Positions 42,181 to 54,405 are shown, numbered from the stretch's first letter. The stretch: 64,000 bases of DNA from Amycolatopsis sp. cg9 (GCF_041346945.1 NZ_CP166850.1:7424501-7488500); one strand, 5' to 3'. Program-made: numbers and translations. The notes: generated by a model not told the origin, from the letters alone.

Positions 42181-42284
42181 GCCGTCACGATAGGCGCGCC
42201 CGCCGCCGGATGGCGAGTTCCGGCCCGCCAACGCCCGCCGCGTGGCGGTGGCCCGCACGCGGGCGGCGGCCGATGATCGGTGCC

Positions 42285-43235
42285 ATGACCTACGCGATCG
42301 ACCCCGAGCTGGTGCCCTGGCTGGACATGCTGCCGGCGGTGACCCTGACCGACCACGAATCCCTGCTGGCCGCGCGTTCTTCGATGTCGCGGCTGGGCGA
42401 AGTCCTCCCCAGCTACGAACCCACGACCGCGATCGACGTCCGGGACACCGCCGTCCCCGGTCCGTCGGACGCGCCCGACGTGCCCGTGCGCGTCTACCGT
42501 CCGGCCGGCCGCACCGAAGCGGTGCCCGGGCTGCTCTACATCCACGGCGGCGGGTTCGTCCTCGGCGACCTGGACATGTTCCACACCTCGCTGCTGCGGC
42601 TGGTCGACGAGCTGGGCATCGTGATCGTGTCGGTCGACTACCGGCTGGCGCCCGAGCACCCGTTCCCGGCGCCGCTCGAAGACTGCTACGCGGCACTGAC
42701 CTGGCTCGAAGCCAAGGCGGACGAGCTGGGGGTCGACCCGGGACGCCTCGGCGTGGCCGGCGAGAGCGCGGGCGGCGGGCTTTCCGCGGCCGTCGCCCTG
42801 CTGGCCCGGGATCGCGGCGGCCCGGCGCTGGCCTTCCAGTACCTCGGCATCCCGGAACTCGACGACCGGCTCGGCACCCCGTCGATGCGCGCGTACACCG
42901 ACACCCCGGTGTGGAACCGCCCGAACGCCGTCTTCAGCTGGACGAGCTACCTCGGCGCGGAACCGGGCGGCGAAGGCGTTTCCCCGTACGCGGCCCCGGC
43001 TCGCGCCACCGACCTGGCCGGCCTGCCGCCCGCGTTCGTGACGACGTGCCAGTTCGACCCGCTGCGCGACGAAGGCATCGACTACGCCCAGCGCCTGGCC
43101 CACGCGGGCGTCGCGGTCGAGTTCCGCCACTACCCGGGCACGTTCCACGGCTCCGGGCTGGTCGAGACGGCGGAGATCTCGCGGCGGATGTTCGCCGACG
43201 AGGTCGAAGCCCTGCGCCGCGGGCTTCGCGTCTGA
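42285..43235 (+). CDS. Alpha/beta hydrolase, HSL-type carboxylesterase
   Basis: A 316-residue hormone-sensitive-lipase family esterase: oxyanion motif HGGGFVLGD, nucleophile motif GESAGGG, acid Asp in CQFDPLRDEG and His in YPGTFHGSG. No signal peptide. It should hydrolyse short-chain esters in the cytoplasm. It is divergent from the PucR-type regulator. Confidence 0.92.
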   Translation: MTYAIDPELVPWLDMLPAVTLTDHESLLAARSSMSRLGEVLPSYEPTTAIDVRDTAVPGPSDAPDVPVRVYRPAGRTEAVPGLLYIHGGGFVLGDLDMFHTSLLRLVDELGIVIVSVDYRLAPEHPFPAPLEDCYAALTWLEAKADELGVDPGRLGVAGESAGGGLSAAVALLARDRGGPALAFQYLGIPELDDRLGTPSMRAYTDTPVWNRPNAVFSWTSYLGAEPGGEGVSPYAAPARATDLAGLPPAFVTTCQFDPLRDEGIDYAQRLAHAGVAVEFRHYPGTFHGSGLVETAEISRRMFADEVEALRRGLRV

Positions 43236-43236
43236 C

Positions 43237-45014
<1,778 letters not shown>

Positions 45015-45018
<4 letters not shown>

Positions 45019-46892
45019 GGCTTCGGCAGCCCCGGCCGGGCCGCCTTGGCGAACTCCTGCGTCTGCCGGCAGGTTTCTTCGGGGCTCAGCGAACTGGCGG
45101 ACGTGCGGTAGGCGACGGTCACGTTCTCCGACGTTCCTTCGTCGATCGGGCGGTGCGCCCAGCTCAGGCTGCACAGCACCTTCGCCGGGTTGAACCGTTT
45201 GGTGGTGTAGAAGGCGGTGACGCCGCCGAGGTCGACGGTGCCCGCCGAGTCGTAGTAGGAGTCCTTCGACCGGAACGGCCGGGTGCCGCGTTCCAGCGTC
45301 AGCGTCACCTCACCGCCGACCTGCCAGTGGCACTCGTGCAGCCCGTTCGGTTCGACCTTGGTGACCGGGCCGACGATCCGCTGCGCGGCCGCCGTCGTCA
45401 CGAGCCCGCACGGGTCGACCGGCGCGAGACCGCCCTGCGGCGCGGGGGAGTTCAAGGTCCGGAGGCGCTTCACCGCTTCGCCGAGCGCGGCCTTCGCCGC
45501 GTCGCACGGCTTGGCGAACTTCGTGGCCGCGTCACTGGCTTCGACGCCGATCGTGGCGGCCGGGCGGTCCACCACGGGCACCGACGCGGTGCAGCGGGTC
45601 GTCTCGTCTTCGACGCTGAGCGGCCGGCCGTCGAGGTCCCCGGCGGGAGTTCCCTTGGCGGCCACCGGGCCGCCGATGGTCAGCTCCAGCCACTGGCCCT
45701 GCGCGGTCTCGTAGGTGCAGGCGAAGAAGTGCACGCCGATCTCGGGGGTGAGCGTTCCCGTCCCGGGCACCGACGGCAGCACCGCGCACGGGTCGGCACC
45801 GCGCAGCTTGTCCGGGCCCAGCGGGTCCGGGTTCGGCGCGGACGTCGGCGCGGCCGGCACTGGCGGGGTGCTGCTCGCCGGGGCGGCGGCGGTGGCGCCG
45901 TAGTCGCCGTCGAGGAGGCTGACGGCGGTGATCGTGCCGCCGAGGACGACGGCGGCCGCGGCCGCGGCGAGCGCGACCCGCGGACCTCGCCGCCGCGGCT
46001 TCGGCGGCTTGGCCACGACGGCCGCGACCTCGGCCTGGCGGCGGGCGATCAGCGCGTGCACGGCGGGTGGCCACGGGCGCTGCACGGGCGGCAGCGGCCC
46101 GAGCAGTTCGAGGAGCCGAGCCGGGTCCGGCCGCCGCGCCGGGTCCTTGACCAGGCACGCCTCGGCGAGCGCGCGCAGGTCCGGCGGCAGGGCGCGCAGG
46201 TCGGGGTGCGTGTGGACGACGTTGTAGAGCGACTGCGGTGCCGACGCCCCGGCGAAAGGGCTGCGCCCGGTGGCGGCGAGGACGAGCAGGGCGCCGAGGG
46301 AGAAGACGTCGCTCGCCGGGGTCAGCGGCCGCCCGTCCGCCTGCTCCGGCGACATGAACGCCGGCGAGCCCAGGATGACGCCGGTGTGCGTGAGGTCGGT
46401 GCCGCCTTCCGCGGCGCGCGCGATGCCGAAGTCGATGACCCGGGGACCGTCTTCGGCGAGCAGCACGTTGCCCGGTTTGAGGTCCCGGTGCACCAGCCCG
46501 GCCCGGTGGATGCCGTCCAGCGCCGACGCCAGCCCGGCGGCGAGGTGCCGGACTGCGGCGGGCGGCAGCGGCCCGGTCGCCTCGACGGCTTCCTGCAGCG
46601 ACGGCCCGGCGACGAACACCGAGGCGAGCCACGGCACCGGCGCGAAGGGATCGGCGTCCAGCACCGCGGCGGTGTAGGCCCCCGAGACCAGCCGCGAGAC
46701 CTCGACCTCGCGGCGGAACCGTTCGCGGAAACCGGGGTCGTGCGCGAACTGCCGGTGGACCTGCTTGACGGCGGCGAGCCTGCCGTCCGGGCCGACGCCG
46801 AGCAGCACGCGCCCCATCCCGCCCGCGCCGACCACGGCGAGCAGCCGGTACCGCCCGGCCGGCGCCGGTTCACCCGGTCCCAACGGCTCCAC
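45015..46892 (-). CDS. Receptor-like Ser/Thr protein kinase, paralogue
   Basis: A 625-residue kinase with the same architecture as its downstream neighbour: GAGGMGRV, AAVKQVH, HRDLKPGN, DFGIARA, SPEQADGRPLTPASDVFSLG, one membrane helix (VALAAAAAAVVLGGTITAVS) near 310, a Pro/Ala linker, then ADPCAVLP...CTYE and VDPCGLV...CHW modules outside the cell. The GTG at 46892 is 5 bases after GGAGG; a second GTG two codons upstream lies inside that site. Probably co-transcribed with the other kinase gene. Confidence 0.9.
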
Positions 46893-46992
46893 GCCCACCT
46901 CCGCGGGCGATGGTAGATCGTCGGGTGGCAGCGGTGGCCCGGAACGCCCGGACCGGCTGCGCCGGGACCCCCAGGCCCGGCGCACCCGCAGG

Positions 46993-47472
46993 TCAGGGCA
47001 CGACGTCGGTGACCGTGTCCTTGACCACCTGCCACCGGCCGTGGTCCCGCACGAGCGTCAGGCTGATCGTGTAGTGGCGGTCGACGCCGTGCGCCGGCTC
47101 GAGGTAGTGCGCGTCGAGGATGGCGAACCCCACGTGGCAGCCCTCGACGACGGTGTGCGTGACCGTCCACGGCATCGAGTACTCGTAGGGCACCTTGAAC
47201 TGCTCCAGCACCGGGTTCACGTTCGCGTCGTACCCGAGGTAGAGGTTGCCCCGGCGGCCCACCGTGACCATGTCGCGGTGGATGATCGCGCGGTAGCGGG
47301 CCGCGTCGCGCTTGTTGTAGCTGTCCATGTCCTCCCACACGGCGTGGTCGAACGCCCGGCGGCACTCCTGCTGCCCGCCGTCGCCCTGCTCGCCGGCCGC
47401 CGCGGCGACCGGGGCACCGAGCGCCGCCGCCACCAGCGCCGTGCCCAGTGCCGCGTAACCCCACTTGCGCAT
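46993..47472 (-). CDS. Exported SnoaL-like protein
   Basis: A 159-residue protein: signal peptide (about 1-26), then a cone-shaped NTF2/SnoaL-like domain (CRRAFDHAVWEDMDSYNKRD, YTISLTLVRDHGRWQVVKDT). Such domains bind small ligands or form dimers; no catalytic residues are evident. It lies 100 bases upstream of the kinase pair in the same direction and could be a ligand-side partner (inference). GGGAAGG precedes the ATG. Confidence 0.78.
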   Translation of the reverse strand: MRKWGYAALGTALVAAALGAPVAAAAGEQGDGGQQECRRAFDHAVWEDMDSYNKRDAARYRAIIHRDMVTVGRRGNLYLGYDANVNPVLEQFKVPYEYSMPWTVTHTVVEGCHVGFAILDAHYLEPAHGVDRHYTISLTLVRDHGRWQVVKDTVTDVVP

Positions 47473-47590
47473 CTGGCCTTCCCTTCCTCGTGGACCGGCG
47501 CCGACGCTGCCCGGGCGGCGCATCACAGCTGCATCACTTCCGCACCACCGCCGCGCGGGGTCCCGATAACCTCGCCCGCGGGGTGAGGCC

Positions 47591-50305
47591 ATGGAGTTCC
47601 GCGTCCTGGGTCCGGTGCGGGTGCTCGCCGGGGACCGGCCGATCGGACCGTCCGGGCCGCGGCAGGAACGCATCCTGGCGGCCCTGCTGCTCGACGCCGG
47701 GCGCGTCGTCCCGGTGGCCCGGCTGGTCGACGTCGTCTGGGACGGCGAACCCCCGGCGACCGCGGCGCGGCAGGTCCGCAACCTCACCACCGCCCTGCGG
47801 CGCACGCTCGTCGCGGCCGGGGCAGGCGAAGACGTCCTCACCGCCGACGGGCCCGGCTTCACGCTGCGGCCCGCCGCGTTCGACCTCCGCGAGTTCGAGG
47901 CGCACGCGTCCCGCGGCGACTTCCGGGACGCCTTGGCGTGCTGGCGCGGGCCCGCGCTCGCCGGCCTGGACAGCGCGGCGCTGCGGCCGGACGCCGAGCG
48001 CCTCCAGGAGCGGCGGCTCGCGGTGCTGGAACAGTGCCTGGCCGCCGAGGTCGACCACGGGGACGGCGACGCCGTCGCGGAACTGACCGCGCTCGTCGCC
48101 GAGCACCCGCTGCGCGAAGGAGCGGTCGGGCTGCTCATGCGCGCGCTGCACCGGGCAGGACGGCAGGCCGACGCGATCGACGCCTACCAGCGCGCGAAGC
48201 GGCGGCTCGCCGTCGAACTCGGGATCAGCCCGGGCGCGCCGCTGCGGGCGGTCTACGAAGAGCTGCTGCACGAGGAACCCGCACCCGGGCGGTGCTTCCT
48301 GCCCTACGACGTCCCGGACTTCACCGGCCGCGCGGCCGAGACCGCCCGCGCGCTCGAGGCGTTGCGCGCCGGGCGCCCGGTGGTCGTCGACGGCATGGCC
48401 GGGGTGGGGAAGACGGCGTTCGCGGTCCGCGTCGCGCACCGGGCCGCCGCGGACTTCCCGGACGGGCAGCTGTTCGTCGACCTGCACGGCCACACCCCGG
48501 GCCGGGATCCGCTGCCCGCCGGAGCCGCGCTGTCCGCGTTGCTGTTGCAGGTCGGCGTGCCGGCGAGCCGTCAGCCGGACGGGCTGGACGAGCGGGCCGC
48601 GCTGTGGCGGTCCCGGGTGGCCGGGCGGCGCCTGCTCGTCGTGCTGGACAACGCCGCCGGCGCCGGGCAGCTGGTCCCGCTGCTGCCCGGCGGCCCGGGT
48701 GTGCTGGTCACCGGCCGCCGCCGGCCGGTCGTGGACGGCGCGCTCGCGCTCGGCCTGGACGTGCTGCCGCCCGCCGAAGCCGAGGCCCTGTTCGCCGCCG
48801 CGGCGGGACGGCCCGGCGCGGACGTCACCCGGCTCTGCGGGTACCTGCCGCTGGCGCTGCGGATCGCCGCCGCCCGCCTGCAGGCGCGTCCACTGTGGAC
48901 GGCCGACGACCTGGCGGCGCGGCTCGGGTCCGAACGGCGGCGGCTGGCCGAGCTGCGCGCGGGCGGCCGGGACGTCGCGGCCGCGTTCGCGCTGTCCTAC
49001 CGGGACCTCACCCCGGCGCGGCGGCGGGCGTTCCGGCTGCTGGGCGGCCACCCGGGCGCCGACTTCGACGTGGCCGCCGCGGCGGCGCTGTGCGGCACCG
49101 GCGACGCCGAGCGGCTCGTGGAGGACCTGCTCGACGCGCACCTGCTGCGCCAGCCGGCCCCGGGCCGCTACGCCTTCCACGACCTGATCGCCGAACACGC
49201 CCGTGCGGTCGCCGACCCGGCCGAGACCGCGGCGGCGCTGGAACGGCTGCTGGACCACTACCGCGACGGTGAGTACTCGTTCGCGGCCGAGCGCGCGAAC
49301 CTCGTCGCCGTCACGGCGTTGGCGGGGCACGACGAGCACGTCTGGCGCATCGCCGACCGCGCGGTGGCGGCGTTGCGCGAGCGGGGGCACCGCGACGAGC
49401 TGACGGCGCTGGCCCGCGCGGCCGTGCGGGCCGCGGACCGCTCGGGCGACCCGCACGCCCGCCAGCTGAGCCTGGCGAACCTGACGACGGCGCACTGGGA
49501 AAGCGGCAGGCTCACCGAGGCGGTCGAGGCGACGGCGGAGCGGCTGCGCCTGGTCCGCGCGTCCGGCGACCGCGCGGCCGAGGCGGCGGCGGTCGCCCGG
49601 ATGGGCGCGCTGCACGGCATGCTCGGCCGCTACCCGGACGCCGCCGGGCACTACCGGCGGGCGCTGGTGCTGGCGGGCGAGACGGGCAGCCACGCGGTCG
49701 CCGGGCTGGCGTGGGGAAACCTGAGCAACGCCCAGGAGGTGCTGGGGGAGTACGAGGACGCGCTGACGTCGGCCGCGCGCGCCCGTGCGATCCGCGAAGA
49801 GCTCGGTGACGGCGACGGCGCGATCCTGGCGACGGCCCAGCTCGCCCTGGTCCTCGCCCGGCTCGGCCGCCACCGGGAGGCGAGGGCGACCGCGGAGAAG
49901 GCGGTGCACGCGGCCGTCACTCGCGGGTACGCCTTCGGGGAGGCGTGGAGCCGCATCGACTTCGCCGAGGTGCTGCTCGCGGCCGGCCTGCCCGGGGCAG
50001 CGCACGCGGAAGCGGAACGCGCGTGCGCGATCCTGGCCGGGCTGAACCACCCGCTGCTGCTGACGATGGCGGCGACCAGCCTCGGCGCGGCCGCCTTGTC
50101 CCTCGCCGACCCGGCCGCGGCGACGGCCGCCTACCGCCTCGCCCTCACGACAGCGCGTCGCATCGGCTACCGCGCCCAGGAGGCCCGCGCCCTGCTCGGC
50201 CTGGCGGCCTCGCTTTCCGGCCCCGACGCCGATGCCCACCTCCGCGCCGGCCGCGCCCTCCAGGCGGAACTCGGCCTCGTGCCCGCCCCCGTCCCGATGT
50301 CATGA
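47591..50305 (+). CDS. AfsR/SARP-type transcriptional regulator, complete
   Basis: A 904-residue regulator. Winged helix (1-90, MEFRVLGPVRVLAGDRPIG), BTAD (95-240, including CWRGPALAGL), NB-ARC ATPase (about 255-500; Walker A GMAGVGKT; LLVVLDNAAG), and TPR-like repeats (about 590-890). Same order as the truncated regulator at the window start. It is divergent from the SnoaL-like gene. Its stop codon (50303-50305) lies inside the left arm of a long hairpin repeat. Confidence 0.93.
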   Translation: MEFRVLGPVRVLAGDRPIGPSGPRQERILAALLLDAGRVVPVARLVDVVWDGEPPATAARQVRNLTTALRRTLVAAGAGEDVLTADGPGFTLRPAAFDLREFEAHASRGDFRDALACWRGPALAGLDSAALRPDAERLQERRLAVLEQCLAAEVDHGDGDAVAELTALVAEHPLREGAVGLLMRALHRAGRQADAIDAYQRAKRRLAVELGISPGAPLRAVYEELLHEEPAPGRCFLPYDVPDFTGRAAETARALEALRAGRPVVVDGMAGVGKTAFAVRVAHRAAADFPDGQLFVDLHGHTPGRDPLPAGAALSALLLQVGVPASRQPDGLDERAALWRSRVAGRRLLVVLDNAAGAGQLVPLLPGGPGVLVTGRRRPVVDGALALGLDVLPPAEAEALFAAAAGRPGADVTRLCGYLPLALRIAAARLQARPLWTADDLAARLGSERRRLAELRAGGRDVAAAFALSYRDLTPARRRAFRLLGGHPGADFDVAAAAALCGTGDAERLVEDLLDAHLLRQPAPGRYAFHDLIAEHARAVADPAETAAALERLLDHYRDGEYSFAAERANLVAVTALAGHDEHVWRIADRAVAALRERGHRDELTALARAAVRAADRSGDPHARQLSLANLTTAHWESGRLTEAVEATAERLRLVRASGDRAAEAAAVARMGALHGMLGRYPDAAGHYRRALVLAGETGSHAVAGLAWGNLSNAQEVLGEYEDALTSAARARAIREELGDGDGAILATAQLALVLARLGRHREARATAEKAVHAAVTRGYAFGEAWSRIDFAEVLLAAGLPGAAHAEAERACAILAGLNHPLLLTMAATSLGAAALSLADPAAATAAYRLALTTARRIGYRAQEARALLGLAASLSGPDADAHLRAGRALQAELGLVPAPVPMS
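48888..48900. repeat. GTCCACWGTGGAC palindrome, copy 3
   Basis: GTCCACTGTGGAC within the AfsR-like gene, read as Pro-Leu-Trp-Thr with the rare CCA codon, as in copy 1. Confidence 0.6.
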
Positions 50306-50351
50306 AAGGGTCGTTCACCGCGTCCGGCGCGGTGAACGACCCTTTCATGAC
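50299..50351. repeat. Long hairpin repeat, family copy 3
   Basis: Perfect 20-bp arms (50299-50318 and 50332-50351), 13-base centre. Left arm GTCATGAAAGGGTCGTTCAC. Compared with copies 1 and 2, both arms changed together. It sits between convergent genes and contains the AfsR-like stop codon, so it can end transcription from both sides. Confidence 0.92.
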
Positions 50352-50364
50352 CTCCGGTGTCGGG

Positions 50365-51399
50365 TCAGGGAGCGGTGACGTCGATCAGCACCTTGCCGGT
50401 GACGCCGTCTTCGGACGTCGCGTGCGCCTTCGCCGTGTCGGCAAGGGAAAACCGGTGAACCGGCACGCCCCGGTCTTCGCCGACCCGCAGGGCTCCGTCG
50501 GCCAGCGCCGCGGTGACGTCCTCCGTGCCGGCGCGCAGCTTGTCCTCGCCCACCGTGTACAGCACCAGGAACTGGTAGCGCGCGTTCAGCCACACGTTGG
50601 CCCCGAAGTCGAGGGTCACCGTCCCCGTGCCGCGGTCGTCGCCGTACAGCGCGACCGTGCCGCGCGGGCGCAGCACCTCGGTGTGCAGCTTCGCGTTGAC
50701 CCCGGCCGCGACCTCGACCACCAGGTCGACGCCGCCGGGCGCGACTTCGCGGATCCGGGCGCCCAGTTCCGCGTCGGGGTAGCGGAAGACGTGGTGGGCG
50801 CCGGCCGTGCGGGCGAGGGCGGCCTTCTCCTCGCTGCTGACCGTCGCGATCACCGTCGCCCCGGCCCAGCGGCCGAGCTGGATCGCCGCGTTGCCGACCG
50901 CGCCCGCACCGCCGCTGACCAGCACCGTGCGGCCGTCGAGGGCGCCGGGGGCGAGCCGCGACGGCCCGTCTTCGGCGACGGTGAGCGCCCGGTGCGCCGT
51001 CAGCGCCGGGATGCCGAGCCCGGCACCCTCGTCGAAGCCGGCCCCGTCGGGCAGCCGGACCAGTTTGGCCGCCGGCAGCACCGTGTACTCCTGCGCGGTG
51101 CCCGATCCGGGCCCGTACGCCCCGGCGATGACCACCCACACGCGATCGCCGGTGGCGAAGCCGGTGACGTCCGGGCCGACCGCGTCGACCACGCCGGCCC
51201 CGTCCTGGTTGGGCACGGTCTCGGGGACGTCGGCGCCCGGTTCGGCGCGGGCCCCGGCGCGGGCTTTCCAGTCCGTGGGGTTGACCGCGGACACCACGAT
51301 CCGGACGCGGACTTCGCCGGGACCCGGCTCCGGTACGGCCCGCTCGGTCAGCGACAGCACCTCGGGTCCGCCGTGGCGGCGGTAGACGACTGCTTTCAT
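50365..51399 (-). CDS. Zinc-independent NADPH:quinone oxidoreductase (MDR family)
   Basis: A 344-residue medium-chain reductase. N-terminal GroES-like domain (MKAVVYRRHGGPEVLSL, NPTDWKARAG), then a Rossmann domain with SGGAGAVGNAAIQLGRWAGA. No zinc-binding cysteines are present. Typical of quinone or enone reductases. It ends 14 bases past the right arm of the hairpin repeat. Confidence 0.9.
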   Translation of the reverse strand: MKAVVYRRHGGPEVLSLTERAVPEPGPGEVRVRIVVSAVNPTDWKARAGARAEPGADVPETVPNQDGAGVVDAVGPDVTGFATGDRVWVVIAGAYGPGSGTAQEYTVLPAAKLVRLPDGAGFDEGAGLGIPALTAHRALTVAEDGPSRLAPGALDGRTVLVSGGAGAVGNAAIQLGRWAGATVIATVSSEEKAALARTAGAHHVFRYPDAELGARIREVAPGGVDLVVEVAAGVNAKLHTEVLRPRGTVALYGDDRGTGTVTLDFGANVWLNARYQFLVLYTVGEDKLRAGTEDVTAALADGALRVGEDRGVPVHRFSLADTAKAHATSEDGVTGKVLIDVTAP

Positions 51400-51577
51400 G
51401 TCCGGTGCAATCCCGTCCGACCCGCGGTTATTCCCGGCGCGCCGCTAAATCGGCCCGCCGCAAATCGGTTTTTCGCCGCCGGGAAAAGCGAAAACGGCGC
51501 CACGCGGGTGATCCCCCGGCCGGGCGATTTTCCGTGTTGCCCGAGCGAAATCGGCCGCCGTCGCAGAAACTGGGCGC

Positions 51578-51727
51578 GTGGGAGAGGAAAAGCGCACGCC
51601 GTCCGACGAACGGCCGAAGCGCGACGAACGAGAACCGACACCGATCTTCGACGCGGTGTTCAGCGCGACGCGCGCGAAGGCGAATACGGGCAATCCGGCG
51701 CCGGAACCGGACAAAGCCGGGCGGTGA
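51578..51727 (+). CDS. Possible small hypothetical protein
   Basis: A 49-residue frame from GTG at 51578. The sequence is charged and Pro-rich, with TPIFDAVFSATRAKANTG in the middle, and its third codon positions are GC-biased like neighbouring genes. There is no good ribosome site, and the region upstream is unusually A/T-rich for this genome. I cannot assign a function and the gene may not be real. Confidence 0.3.
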   Translation: MGEEKRTPSDERPKRDEREPTPIFDAVFSATRAKANTGNPAPEPDKAGR

Positions 51728-51759
51728 GCGGACGCCGCCACGCCGGACGTGTGGCACTT

Positions 51760-51781
51760 TGTTCGACGTCCGCAGCGAACA
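51760..51781. promoter_or_regulatory. Inverted repeat upstream of the small HTH gene
   Basis: TGTTCG at 51760-51765 and CGAACA at 51776-51781, with a 10-base spacer, 46 bases before the start of the small HTH gene. A possible autoregulatory operator. Confidence 0.4.
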
Positions 51782-51827
51782 TGTAGCATCTCGGGTGGCT
51801 CAGCACCCGGCGGTCGAGGAGTGATCC

Positions 51828-51959
51828 GTGGCAGGCGTCGTCAACAGCATGATCGCCGCCGAGTACGCGGCGGGCGCCACGATCTCCGAGCTCGCCGAGC
51901 GCTGGGGGATCGACCCCCGCCAGGTGGTCGAGCGGATCTCGGCCGCCGCCCGCTCCTGA
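51828..51959 (+). CDS. Very small HTH protein
   Basis: A 43-residue protein from GTG at 51828, with GAGGAG 7 bases upstream. Almost the whole chain is one helix-turn-helix: YAAGATISELAERWGIDPRQ, resembling the HTH of resolvase-like or homeodomain-like short proteins. It stops seven bases before the convergent glgC stop. It could be a DNA-binding modulator acting as a dimer; function unknown. Confidence 0.65.
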   Translation: MAGVVNSMIAAEYAAGATISELAERWGIDPRQVVERISAAARS

Positions 51960-51966
51960 AGCGCCC

Positions 51967-53184
51967 TCAGATCGCCCGTTCCCCCTTGCCGAGCACGACG
52001 ATGCCGCCTTCGCTGACGTGGTAGTGCCCGCGGTCGCGGGCCAGGTCCACGCCGATGTGCGCGCCCGGCGGGACCACCACGTTCTTGTCCAGGATCGCCC
52101 GCCGCACCACCGCGCCGCGGCCCACCCGGGCGCCGTCGAGCAGCACCGAACCCTGCACCACCGCGCCCTGCTCGACGAGCACGTCGGGGGAGAGCACCGA
52201 GTCCACGACCTGGGCGCCGGAGATGATGCAGCCGTTGCTGACGATCGACTGGTTCGCCGACCCGCCCTCGACGAACTTCGCCGCCGCGCGCTGGCCCGGG
52301 TGGGCGAGGATCGGCCACTTCCGGTTGTAGAGGTTGAAGATCGGGTGCGTCGAGATCAGGTCGGTGTGCGCCTCGTAGTAGCTGTCGATGGTCCCGACGT
52401 CGCGCCAGTAGCCGTGATCGCGTTCGGTTTCGCCGGGCACGACGTTGCCGTTGAAGTTGTACACCGCCGCTTCGCCGGACTTGACCAGCGCCGGGATGAT
52501 GTCGCGGCCCATGTCGTGGTGCGAGGCCGCGTTCTCGGCGTCCGCGTGCAGCGCCTCCAGCATCACCTTCGTCGTGAAGATGTAGTTGCCCATCGACACG
52601 TACGACTCCTCGGGGGAGTCCGGCAGGCCCGGCGGGTCGTCGGGCTTCTCCATGAACGCGTCGATCATCAGCCCGTCGGTGGTGCGGATGACGCCGAACG
52701 AGCTCGCCTCCGACCGCGGGACGCGGATCCCGGCCACCGTGACCCCGGCGCCCGAAGCGATGTGGGCGTCCAGCATCTGCCGGGGGTCCATCCGGTAGAT
52801 GTTGTCCGCGCCGAACACCGCGATGTAGTCGGGGTCCTCGTCGTACACCAGGTTGAGGCTCTGGTGGATGGCGTCGGCGCTGCCCTGGTACCAGCGCGGC
52901 CCCAGCCGCTGCTGCGCCGGCACCGGCGTGACGTACTCGCCGGTGAGCGACGAGAGGCGCCACGTCGTCGAGATGTGCCGGTCGAGCGAGTGCGACTTGT
53001 ACTGCGTCAGCACGCACAGCCGCCGGAAGCCGCCGTGCACCAGGTTCGACAGCACGAAGTCGACCAGCCGGTGCACACCCCCGAAAGGCACGGCGGGTTT
53101 GGCGCGGTCGGCGGTGAGCGGCATCAGCCGCTTGCCCTCGCCGCCCGCGAGCACGATGCCCAGCACGTCGGCTCCACTGTTCAC
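51967..53184 (-). CDS. glgC: Glucose-1-phosphate adenylyltransferase
   Basis: A 405-residue enzyme making ADP-glucose for glycogen or maltose-1-phosphate synthesis. Signature [20 protein letters not shown], substrate blocks WYQGSADAI and [21 protein letters not shown], and a C-terminal left-handed beta-helix. GTG start at 53184 overlaps the glgA stop (GTGA), so the pair is translationally coupled. Confidence 0.95.
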   Translation of the reverse strand: MNSGADVLGIVLAGGEGKRLMPLTADRAKPAVPFGGVHRLVDFVLSNLVHGGFRRLCVLTQYKSHSLDRHISTTWRLSSLTGEYVTPVPAQQRLGPRWYQGSADAIHQSLNLVYDEDPDYIAVFGADNIYRMDPRQMLDAHIASGAGVTVAGIRVPRSEASSFGVIRTTDGLMIDAFMEKPDDPPGLPDSPEESYVSMGNYIFTTKVMLEALHADAENAASHHDMGRDIIPALVKSGEAAVYNFNGNVVPGETERDHGYWRDVGTIDSYYEAHTDLISTHPIFNLYNRKWPILAHPGQRAAAKFVEGGSANQSIVSNGCIISGAQVVDSVLSPDVLVEQGAVVQGSVLLDGARVGRGAVVRRAILDKNVVVPPGAHIGVDLARDRGHYHVSEGGIVVLGKGERAI

Positions 53185-54335
53185 GACGACCTCCCGCACG
53201 CCTCGTAGAGGGCGACCGTCCGCTCGGCGATCGCCCTCCAGCCGAACTCGCCGACCGCGCGCTCGCGGCCGGCGGTACCCATCGCGGCGGCCCGGTCCGG
53301 GGCGCCCACCACCTCGTTCAGCGCGGCGGCCAGACCCGCCTCGAACCCCTCCGCGTCGCGCTCGTCGTAGTGCACGAGCAGCCCGGTCCGGCCGTCGTCG
53401 ACGACCTCCGGGATGCCGCCGACGTCGCTGGCCACCACGGGGGTGCCGCACGCCATCGCCTCGAGGTTCACGATCCCGAGCGGCTCGTAGACCGACGGGC
53501 AGGCGAACACCGCGGCGTGGGTGAGCAGCTGCACGACCTCGTCGCGCGGCAGCATCTCGGGGATCCAGCGGACCCCGGTGCGCGTCCGTTCCAGCTCGGC
53601 GACCAGGCCGCGGAACTCCGCGTCCAGCTCGGGGGTGTCCGCGCCGCCGGCGCACAGCACCAGCTGGACGCCGGGGTCGAGCTCCGCGCCGGCCCGGACC
53701 AGGTGCGGGACGCCCTTCTGCCGCGTGATCCGGCCGACGAACAGCACGTACGGCCGGTCCGGGTCGATGCCGTGCTTGGCGAGCGCGTCCTTGCCCGGGT
53801 CGGGCCGGTAGAGCGCGGTGTCGATGCCGTTGTGGATCACGTGCACGCGCTCGGGCGGCACTGCGGGGTAGGCGGCGAGAACGTCCCGGCGCATGCCGCC
53901 GCTGACCGCGACGATCGCGTCGGCGGCCTCGTAGGCCTCGCGCTCGATCCACGACGAAACCCGGTAGCCGCCGCCGAGCTGTTCGGCCTTCCACGGCCGC
54001 AGCGGTTCCAGCGAGTGCGCGGTGACGACGTGCGGGATGCCGTGCGTCATCTTCGCCAGGTGCCCGGCCAGGTTCGCGTACCAGGTGTGGCTGTGCGCGA
54101 GGTCGTGGCCTTCGAGGGCGTTCGCCATGGACACCGCGATGTCCATGGTCGTGAACGCGGGCTGGCGGTAGCCGTGGGGATCCGTGTGCCCGGTGGCGTC
54201 CGCGCGGTCGGCGCCCCAGCAGTGCACGTCGAGATCGACCAGCGGCCGCAACTCCCGGGCGAGGAACTCCACGTGGACCCCGGCGCCGCCGTAGACCTCC
54301 GGCGGGTACTCCCGGGTGAGCAGGCCGACCTTCAT
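53181..54335 (-). CDS. glgA: Actinobacterial glycogen synthase (GlgA/GlgM type)
   Basis: A 384-residue GT-B glycosyltransferase of the Corynebacterium-type glycogen synthase family. N-terminal [19 protein letters not shown], then [20 protein letters not shown], and [14 protein letters not shown] near the donor site. In mycobacteria the orthologous enzyme (GlgM) joins ADP-glucose and glucose-1-phosphate to maltose-1-phosphate, so the name glgM is equally possible. Coupled to glgC. Confidence 0.92.
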   Translation of the reverse strand: MKVGLLTREYPPEVYGGAGVHVEFLARELRPLVDLDVHCWGADRADATGHTDPHGYRQPAFTTMDIAVSMANALEGHDLAHSHTWYANLAGHLAKMTHGIPHVVTAHSLEPLRPWKAEQLGGGYRVSSWIEREAYEAADAIVAVSGGMRRDVLAAYPAVPPERVHVIHNGIDTALYRPDPGKDALAKHGIDPDRPYVLFVGRITRQKGVPHLVRAGAELDPGVQLVLCAGGADTPELDAEFRGLVAELERTRTGVRWIPEMLPRDEVVQLLTHAAVFACPSVYEPLGIVNLEAMACGTPVVASDVGGIPEVVDDGRTGLLVHYDERDAEGFEAGLAAALNEVVGAPDRAAAMGTAGRERAVGEFGWRAIAERTVALYEACGRSS

Positions 54336-54405
54336 GTCCGAAACCCTATGGCCTCACGGGGGTTTCGCGCAGTCCGACTTCCCGGGGAAATACCGGAGTT
54401 TTCCG

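Noticed and set aside
51760..51781. A LexA/SOS box
   Set aside because: The arms are TGTTCG...CGAACA, the reverse orientation of the actinobacterial CGAAC-N4-GTTCG box, and the spacer is too long.
51405..51824. Several overlapping frames of about 80-140 codons on both strands near 51.5 kb
   Set aside because: They are Arg/Lys-rich, mutually exclusive and lack ribosome sites. Only the two small plus-strand frames were kept, one of them with low confidence.
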